Below are positions 56,786-64,000 of a stretch of DNA of 64,000 nucleotides, one piece after another; within the stretch, counting starts at the first letter, position 1, and the number at the start of each line of letters is the position of its first letter. The notes beneath the pieces are model-generated. The model was not told the DNA's origin. It saw only the letters and a program-made list of their open reading frames with translations, and made no database searches. Origin of the DNA: Botryotinia globosa (lineage: Eukaryota > Ascomycota > Leotiomycetes > Helotiales > Sclerotiniaceae); NCBI GenBank assembly GCA_014898425.1, contig RCSZ01000006.1, positions 124,001-188,000 on the forward strand. The letters are read 5' to 3'. The translations under genes were made by a program, and so were the position numbers.

Positions 56786-58505
56786 GAAAGTCGAGCTAAT
56801 CAAATCGTTTGAATCCAACCAATCAGATTGCTTGAATCGGGTCTCACTAAGCGAGGTTCTCTTTTTTCGTGTCTATATACACCTTCAGCCCTCGCGGGCG
56901 ACAAGAATATTAAGGAGGTAAACCTCCAATAAAATGGTGTATTTGGGTGTATTTTTGAGATCGACCAAATAGAAGTGCACGGTTGCTGTATATATTTTAT
57001 ATATTGCTAATAAAAGTTTCGAATTTATTTGCTTAAATAAAATTACTTTATAATAGATTAGCTTTCTAAATCTTTCAATATCAATAACCTAAATCTAAAA
57101 CCATTTCTATCAACCGAACTAATATAATATAAAAAAAAAGTTTAGATTTATCTTCAATAATTAATAGAGATTTATAAAAGCAATTGAACTTTCTAATATT
57201 AATAATACAAAGTTCTAATTTAATAGAATATAATCCAGAGTTTTTCCATACTGATTTTATATTACTTGAAATGAATATTTTATAACAAATACTTGCTAGA
57301 TTTTATAAGAAATATATTATATTATATTCAATAATAAATTTTATTAATATTTTCTAAATAACTAATTAATAATAGTATTTATAAATCCTAAATATACTTA
57401 TATCAAAAGACTATATACAATATATAAGATATAAAAGAAAACAGAATAATTGAATATAATTTTCATTTACTAATCTTATAAATTCTAATTGAAAATATAA
57501 ATTATAATTATCTATAAAAAGGATTTTCTATTCTACTATAAAACCAAAATTAGAGTTTTTGATATAATACTTTAAAAAAAAAATAGCTATCTTATTTATA
57601 ATAAAACCTAATATAAATAAAATAATTTGTATATCTTTCAGCAAAAACACTTGAAATCAATTCTGTATTAAATTTTTCCTTTTTATTATAATCAAAAGAA
57701 ATAAAGGAAAACTACTAATAACATCAATAACTTCGAATATAATAATAAAGCATTGATCTTTAGAACTAATAGAATAAAACTATTTAATTAGTATTTATTT
57801 ATATAAATATATATTCAAAATATATTTATTTTAAGGATATCATCTGAAACTAATATTTTCTATTTATATATATATCCAACTTTAAATCCCATTTTATTAA
57901 AATTTATAATCTATATTTTCTTTATAATATTGAATAATTTGAGGTATTCTTAATAGCTTTTAAATTATTTTAAAATATCTTCTTTTTTTTATATTTAAGT
58001 ATATTGTTTTGTAAAAGGATTTATAATAATAATATATAGCTTTATCTTTTTTCAATAGTTTTTGAATTATTGTTTTATAGAATCTACTGTTTTTGGATTC
58101 TCAATATATTTGAGATATACAATTATATTGAAAATAAATTTATAAATAAAAGTAATATCATATTTCAATAGATTGCAAATCAAAGTTTTGATATATATCT
58201 TTTATATTTTAATCAATACTTTATTTTAATCTCTATTAATAAAAGAAGGAATTCCTTTAATTAATTTATTATATTTATATTATATAGCTTTTTTGAATCG
58301 TTTATAATAATTATAAAGTTTCCAAATTTGTATAGCAATATAAATAGATTTTTATAAATAATTCAAATAATATTGAATAGCTTTATTATATTTGATTTTA
58401 ATATTATCTAATATAAAAGATATAATAAAAAAGTAATAAGAATTAATATTTTATTAATAATAATACAAATTATAAAGATTGTAATTGATATAATTCAATT
58501 ATTAT

Positions 58506-58598
58506 AATATTTTCGAAGTTTTTTGGAGACAATCGCTTTCCGGGGACAACCGCTTTCTCCAACTAGGAACTAGGAGACCGCTTATAAGAACCGACTAT
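58506..58598 (-). repeat. Right terminal inverted repeat of the outer element
   Basis: Reverse complement of the left end with transitions only; TA follows at 58599-58600. Confidence 0.85.
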
Positions 58599-59138
58599 TA
58601 GAGGCTATGCGAAATCTGCATCTTTGGAAAATTTCCGAACATATCCGAAGAGATAACTTGTCGCTTGATCCCCTGAACGCACCGTTAGTAGGTTTAGCCA
58701 GAGTGGTTTAGCATGGAGAGAATTGTCGATTGGAAATTCATTCATGACGTAATCTTAATGGGCGATTCTCAAAAACCACTTGGCAAAGCCACACCTTTTT
58801 ACTTATGCTTGCCCAGGTGTAGCTTTCGAATATCGCTGACATTAATAGTTAATTCCTCAGTGAGTCAGAAGCGAGAGAAGTCAGAAGGCTGAAAACTTGA
58901 GATCAGTCTTCCGGGATTTTGAGTGGAGCTAGTAGATCCACACGTGCCAGCTCAAATCGGACGCTGTTTGTAGATGTCATTTACGAGAATAATAAATCCC
59001 TCACAATGATTAAAGTGGAATTCGTAGATTTAGATGGAATAATCGGATATGCAACTTCTATACAAAAAGGCGTGATAGTCTCGGAATTTTTTCTCTATCA
59101 TTCGTCCCAATCCTTACCTCAATTTACTTGAAGTCAAG
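58599..59138. other. Intergenic region
   Basis: The DNA returns to normal composition here. It holds the promoter of the carboxylesterase gene; a short frame at 58919-59131 lacks a clear ATG and any domain. Confidence 0.45.
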
Positions 59139-60951
59139 ATGCTCTTGTCGTCTTTGCGGTCGACGACATGTTTGTTGATCTCATCTGTGCTGACTGATTT
59201 TGTCAACGCTAAACCATATGTTCTGGACCACAGGACAAATGTCTCGTACACAGGAATTGCCTCTAGCAAAGGAGTGGAGACTTTCCGGGGTATCCGATAC
59301 GGTTTAGATACAAGCGGCGAAAACAGATTCGCACCTCCTCGAGCTTTCGTCCCTCCCCACGGCTATCATTACAATGCTACGATCCCGGGTTTTGATTGCC
59401 CTCAGCCTTCAGGCTCGGGTTTCTTGTTCAAAACAAACGTCACAAATATTTCAGAAGATTGCTTGAATCTGAATATTGCCAGACCATCTTGGGCTAAGGA
59501 TGGCTCAAAGTTGCCAGTCATGGTTTACATCTATGGAGGTAAGTAAGTCTATGAGTCTCCATTAGTCAAATCCACTAACCATTGCAGGTGCATTACTTGG
59601 CGGCACTGTCAATGAGAGGACCACTGCACCTGATGGACTTATCGATGCATCGGTTGAAGGCGGTCAGCCTGTAATCTATGTTGGAATGAACTACCGCCTC
59701 AACATTTTTGGGTTTGCAGCTTCTGAAGCTCTGAGACCAAACAAGTCTCTCAATGTGGGTCTCCGGGATCAAAGATTGGCCCTTGAATGGATCCAGCAAA
59801 ACATTGAAATGTTTGGGGGAGATAAAGACCAAGTGACAATCTACGGACAATCCTCAGGAGGTTTGAGCGTTGGTTTGCAAATTCTCGCGTACGGAGGCTC
59901 GAAGCCTGTACCCTTTCACGCAGCTGTAATGGAAAGTACTGCACTCGAGCCGACTATGTCATCCAATATCAGCTTCAATTCTACCGCTGCAGTTGCTGCT
60001 TTTGCTGGATGCAATAGTACTGCTTATCAATCCATGGCCACGATTGCCTGCTTGCGATCACTCTCCATGGAGACTCTCTTGAATTTCATGATTGACCAAG
60101 AAGTCGATAGCGCTGGCAGCAATGACGGAGATATCTATCTCCCCATTGTCGACCAAGACTTCCTTCCTCAAAAAGCATCGAAACTCCTCGCACAAGGGAA
60201 ATTTGCCAAAGTTCCTATTATTGGTGGATGGATGGAAGATGACGCCACACTCTTCACATCGATCACCATTGAAACCGCAAATGATACAAGAGAATTCCTG
60301 TCCAATTTATACAGAGACGTCAATACGACTACATTTGATGAGCTCTTAGATCTGTATCCTGTATCCGAATTCCAAGCCGATTCCAGCGCAAACTTAAGTG
60401 CCGAGTACTATCGCTGCGCCCAGGTCTTTCGCGATATCTTGCTCGCCTGCCCCACTGTCCTTTTCAGCCAAGCTATGGCCAAAAAATACAACACTACAAA
60501 TCCACCGTCATATTTGTACGTTGGAAATCAAACAATCCTAACCACCTATCTCGAAGCTAGGGGTGATGCTGGATTTGGGATAATCCACACAAGTGAGCTT
60601 GCGTATCTTTTCAATAATATTGATCTCTTCAATGTCACGGAATTCGACCTTCCAGGATATGTTTTTGAACCTACGGAAAGTGATTATGCGTTAGCGAAGA
60701 GTTTACCGTTGTCGTGGATTTCTCTTGGAAAATATGGGGACCCGTCGAAGATTAATGGGTCGACGGCGGGGTGGACATCCGCGTGGCCAACTAGGGGAGG
60801 GGAGGGAGAGATTTTTGTCATTGGAGGTGGCAATGGGGGAATGAGCAAGCTCGGAAGTGATGGAGGGAATAGGGGGATAGTGGGAGAGAGGTTAGTGGAG
60901 AGATGTGGCTTCTTAGGGAGGGAGGATGTGATTGAACAGTTTCAGTACTGA
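59139..60951 (+). CDS. Secreted type-B carboxylesterase/lipase
   Basis: Exons 59139-59538 and 59588-60951 encode 587 aa; the 49-bp intron has donor GTAAGT and acceptor TGCAG, phase 1. The start gives a signal peptide (MLLSSLRSTTCLLISSVLTD...VNA). Family motifs run in order: FRGIRYGLDTSGENRFAPP, SEDCLNLNI (the disulphide and second signature of type-B esterases), MVYIYGG (oxyanion hole), NYRLNIFGFAAS, the nucleophile elbow VTIYGQSSGG with Ser near 222, and GIIHTSELAYLF with the likely catalytic His. Many Asn-x-Thr/Ser sites suggest a glycosylated secreted enzyme. The C-terminus is Gly-rich. It hydrolyses carboxylic esters; the natural substrate is unknown. It lies 540 bp from the transposon nest and appears intact. 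Confidence 0.92.
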
Positions 60952-61783
60952 TAAGCACCTGGGCAAGTCATCTACACCAATAATTGAAGGCTCATGTAGT
61001 TAGTATAACACACAAAATTCGCTATATGCGAACGTATCACTTCGTATCCTGAAAGTTCCATATTGCGATGCCCGTGCTTGAGATGCCTCATCCTCCGATG
61101 TTTTTCACAACAAACATACCACTTCGGCGAGGAATCTTATTTATCACTGACGCGCACCATTGCCAGAATCTCTCTTTCTTTTTGGTCTTTACGATATCAG
61201 AAACGGAGCTCTTGGATTTTTCGCAATGTAACTTTATGGCTCCGTGAAAGCCTTACTGGACTTGGTGCCCCTCCTTTGAGTGCAGATAATTTGAGCTCGC
61301 GGCGCAGTTCAAAACATGGCAGCTGACTCGAAAGAGTGCTGATAACTGCTTATTGGGCATACAAGCTCTCGTTCTGCAATAACAACTGGATCAAATGAGA
61401 AATCTGCCACTCCCGTCAAACGATGCGAACTTATTCTTTGGAACAACGATTGGTAATGCGTGACGATATGGCTGTTGCACGGCTCACGAAACTTCTTGAT
61501 CAATATGCAAGCTTCCAACCATACATGCTCCGAGCATTTAATTAGTGCCACATTGCACATAGTAGTGGCGAAGAAGAGTCTGGTGCGACGTCAGGCGCTT
61601 GACAGCATCTGTACGACTATCGAGCCTCAAACTGCCTCACGTGGCGCAGTGTGATTAGAAGGGTACTTGTATATTCACCCTCCCCTTTTTTTATTAAAAC
61701 CCCCCCCCCCCCCCCCCAATCTTCCAGCTCTTCAAACCTTTTCATACAGATTGAACATAGATTTTTCAGCACAATCACTTACG
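60952..61783. other. Intergenic region
   Basis: No supported gene. A 40-codon frame at 61426-61545 (MRTYSLEQRLVMRDDMAVAR) has coding-like composition but no upstream continuation, and may be a decayed fragment. Ends with a C18 run at 61700. Confidence 0.4.
61700..61717. repeat. Homopolymer run of 18 C
   Basis: Eighteen consecutive C lie 66 bp before the start codon of the ankyrin gene, within its likely leader or core promoter. Confidence 0.95.
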
Positions 61784-64000
61784 ATGGCCGAAGTTCTGGG
61801 AACTATTGCCAGCGGAATCAGGATCGCGCAGTTGGCTGGAAACCTTGCGTCTAGCATCATTAAACTCAAAAATTATTGGGATAAAATCCAGGACACACCC
61901 GACGATATCGGTGTTCTTGTGCACAAGATTGAAAGTCACCATGCTATCCTTCGCAGTATCTTGGAGAAGCAAGCGCAGCTCACAGTTTCAGGTCAACCTA
62001 CAGGTGGATTCTTTGATCAAAGTATGAAACTATGTCAAAATGCTTCTTTGAAATTAGACGGGCTTGTCAACGCCCTGACCACAGATATCAACTCCAATCG
62101 AAAATGGAAACGCACAATGGGCTCTGCCAACGTTCTATTGAAGGCGGAGCAATTAAAGAAATTGAAGAAGGGAATGAAAAATGCCACCAGATCCATGTAT
62201 TTAGCCATATCTTGGCAGATGAAGTAAGTTTCTGCAACTATCGTTAACATAATACCGACATGTCGTAGTACAGTTTTGCAACAGCAATCTTCAACTTTCA
62301 CCTCAAATATACAAGCGTCACTCGATCTTTTCTTACAACACTGGCAGAATCAACTCTTGAACTCAGAAGTCTCGTGGCCTACATTTAGCACAAAAGCATC
62401 TATGGGCAGCGTGGTCCTAGCGCAACCCGCCAATATCACCCCGGAGGTTAAAACTAGACTCCCTGTGGATAATGATATTTATGAACAAGAACCGTTTCAA
62501 ACTATGAAACAATAAAATTCGTCAAATTGCATCACCTTCGCTTTTGGGTCGATCAGAAGGCAAAGAATTATCAAGAAAAACCAAAAAGGGGCATTCCAGA
62601 AGTCCGAAACTGTGTACCGACCCCCAACTTGGATATCCAGCAGGGCATGGCAATGTATGTACATTAAGGATTTATCCTCATTGAGATGGGATATCAACAT
62701 TCAAGCATGTCGCACTTTGGACGGGAATACGCCTTTCTTTGATTATGTCGTTAGTGGTGATATCCTCAATGTGCAAAAAATGCTACGAGAACGAGCAGGA
62801 TTTGTGGATGACAGATTCTATTGCAGTAGTACCAGCTTTTATTGGCATAACTTTACGCAAGAGTGGGTAGGAGCAACTACTCTCCATGTGAGTCCTCAAA
62901 AGAACTTCGAATCTTTGATGTATCTGCACGCCTCTAATAGTCCACAGATAGCAGCATATAACGGTCATCATAATCTATGCAAGTTGCTTCTTTCTGCAAA
63001 TGCCGATGTTTCAGCTGGAGATTATTGCTCAGGGTAAGAATCTGAAATTTCACTTTGACTAGATGCCCCGCAATAGTTGAACAAAAACGCTAGTGCCACA
63101 CCTTTGCAGCATCTAATTTCTTCACCATGCTCGAATGTTAGGAACGACACCTGGAAGAAACGTTTGGAAACACTTCACATCCTCGTTGAAGGAGGGGCGG
63201 TAGAAGAATTTCTTGGCAACAGTCACTTCCTCGAGAAAACAGATATGCCTGAGGACATGTTTAGTTACATACTGCACCACCCGTTTTCGAATGAGCCCCT
63301 GTTCACGGAAAAGTGCAGCATTGCAACGAGAATGTTTAAACGGAGCAGTAAGTACAATACCTATCATTGCATCAGATCATTGCTTGGCGGGTCAAAAGCC
63401 TCGTTTCACGCCAGGCTGCACAATAATGAAGAAGCACTGAAAGAATTTTTCCGGATCTTATGTCTGAACGTTCTTGTCTTTAGGAATCAGAAGGAGAAAA
63501 AACGATTCTCCAAGGCAACTACTTTCTCAATTCTTGAACACGAATTGGAAGGACTTCTACAAGAATTGATAGGGGCACAGATTCCTCTCCATGAGACTGA
63601 CCATGGCGAACTTACACTTCTACAGAGAATTGTAAGCGCCTGCATGTTTCAGAGAGGAACAAACGACAGGGGAAGTCAGATATTAGATTGGATCAAGATC
63701 TTACAGGCTTCTGGTATTGATCTGGAACAATATGATAGAAAAGAACGATCGATCTTCAAGATGAAAAAGCGCAACAATTTTGAGTCCTTGGTAATTTTGA
63801 GTCTCTGGTATTTTTGAGTCGCATAAATCGAGTCGAGGCTTTAGATTATGGGGGCCCTATGAAGTCAGTAATCAGTTATGAGCTAGGATGGTCTAGTCTA
63901 ATTGATTTTACTTACGGTCCTTGTGTCGAGGACTGGAACTTTTGGTTCTCAGAACCAACGGATCGATTTGCTGGAGACTTTTGGTCGCTCATCGAAGATC
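61784..64000 (+). pseudogene. Fungal_N/ankyrin-type protein gene with an ochre codon and a frameshift, 3' end outside
   Basis: Exons 61784-62223, 62269-62887, 62948-63033 and 63094 onward join in frame; donors are GTAAGT, GTGAGT and GTAAGA. The N-terminus MAEVLGTIASGIRIAQLAGN and the helical region to about residue 145 match the fungal N-terminal domain of STAND and ankyrin proteins. A middle part (YRPPTWISSRAWQC) leads to ankyrin-like units (GATTLH|IAAYNGHHNLCKLLL, GATPLQHL). Two lesions are visible. TAA at 62513-62515 lies in an otherwise open frame; I found no splice pair that removes it in phase. A 17-bp duplication near 63793 shifts the frame, so translation would end at 63817, while the old frame continues from 63810 with DYGGPMKSVISYELGWSSL and SEPTDRFAGDFW. 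Intact relatives are thought to act in signalling or heterokaryon/immune-like recognition; this copy looks inactive. Confidence 0.7.
63776..63820. repeat. 17-bp tandem duplication causing a frameshift
   Basis: AATTTTGAGTCCTTGGT (63776-63792) is followed by AATTTTGAGTCTCTGGT (63793-63809) and a partial third copy ATTTTTGAGTC (63810-63820). Seventeen is not a multiple of three. Confidence 0.85.

Larger units (their letters stand above)
55625..56980. mobile_element. Second inverted-repeat element nested in the outer transposon
   Basis: GKGCACTTCTATTTGGTCGA opens at 55625 and its reverse complement closes at 56980, giving 1,356 bp. Weaker similarity continues inward (CACCAAAACTC versus CACCCAAATAC). 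No clear target duplication was found. The interior includes a GC-richer stretch near 56030-56060, a T-rich tract, a tandem repeat and a palindrome GGAGGTAAACCTCC near 56915. No transposase was readable. Confidence 0.62.
48151..58598. mobile_element. Outer inverted-repeat DNA transposon, interrupted by nested insertions
   Basis: Inverted repeats of about 93 bp open at 48151 and close at 58598; each end begins ATAGTCGGYTCTTATAAGCG. TA lies just outside both ends (48149-48150, 58599-58600), as for Tc1/mariner-type insertion. Taking out the LTR element and the second inverted-repeat element leaves about 2.5 kb, a normal size for such a transposon, with arms 48151-48974 and 55559-58598. The interior is very AT-rich and I could not read a transposase with confidence. 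Class assignment rests on the TA duplication and size only. Confidence 0.78.

Overview
The window is nuclear DNA of a filamentous ascomycete, most likely a leotiomycete (Helotiales, Botrytis/Sclerotinia-like). The signs are introns of about 45-100 bp with GTAAGT-type donors, several 2EXR-domain genes, fungal family genes (rhodopsin-domain receptor, CDC50, Sae2/CtIP, Fungal_N-ankyrin), and sharply bounded AT-rich blocks whose repeat copies differ almost only by transitions, as expected after repeat-induced point mutation (RIP). The genus is an inference.

Layout. 1-814 is the 5' part of a minus-strand seven-helix receptor gene. 2486-4772 has no gene but carries two facing arrays of a 19-22 bp motif. 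6466-23690 is ordinary gene space: a single-pass membrane protein, Sae2/CtIP, a CDC50 flippase subunit, an unrecognised protein, a patatin-like protein lacking its nucleophile, and a secreted esterase-like protein. 24.5-43.8 kb is accessory: five 2EXR loci (one with an in-frame stop), a tRNA-Gly(UCC), four small secreted Ser/Thr-rich protein loci (one split by a transposon), two short terminal-inverted-repeat elements and a nucleotidyltransferase gene. 44481-46372 is an amino-acid/choline-type permease.

48151-58598 is an AT-rich nest of transposons. An outer element with about 93-bp inverted repeats and a TA target duplication contains a Ty3/gypsy-type LTR retrotransposon (150-bp LTRs, GTTTT duplication) and a second inverted-repeat element. 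After the nest come a secreted carboxylesterase and a Fungal_N/ankyrin gene that runs off the window and has both an ochre codon and a 17-bp frameshifting duplication.

The genes do not form one pathway. The common themes are lineage-specific families (2EXR, small secreted proteins, ankyrin proteins), transposon insertion and gene breakage beside RIP-affected DNA. Two introns use GC-AG borders. Exon models were built by hand from splice signals, reading frame and family similarity, without transcripts. Strings of motif residues are quoted only as seen here.
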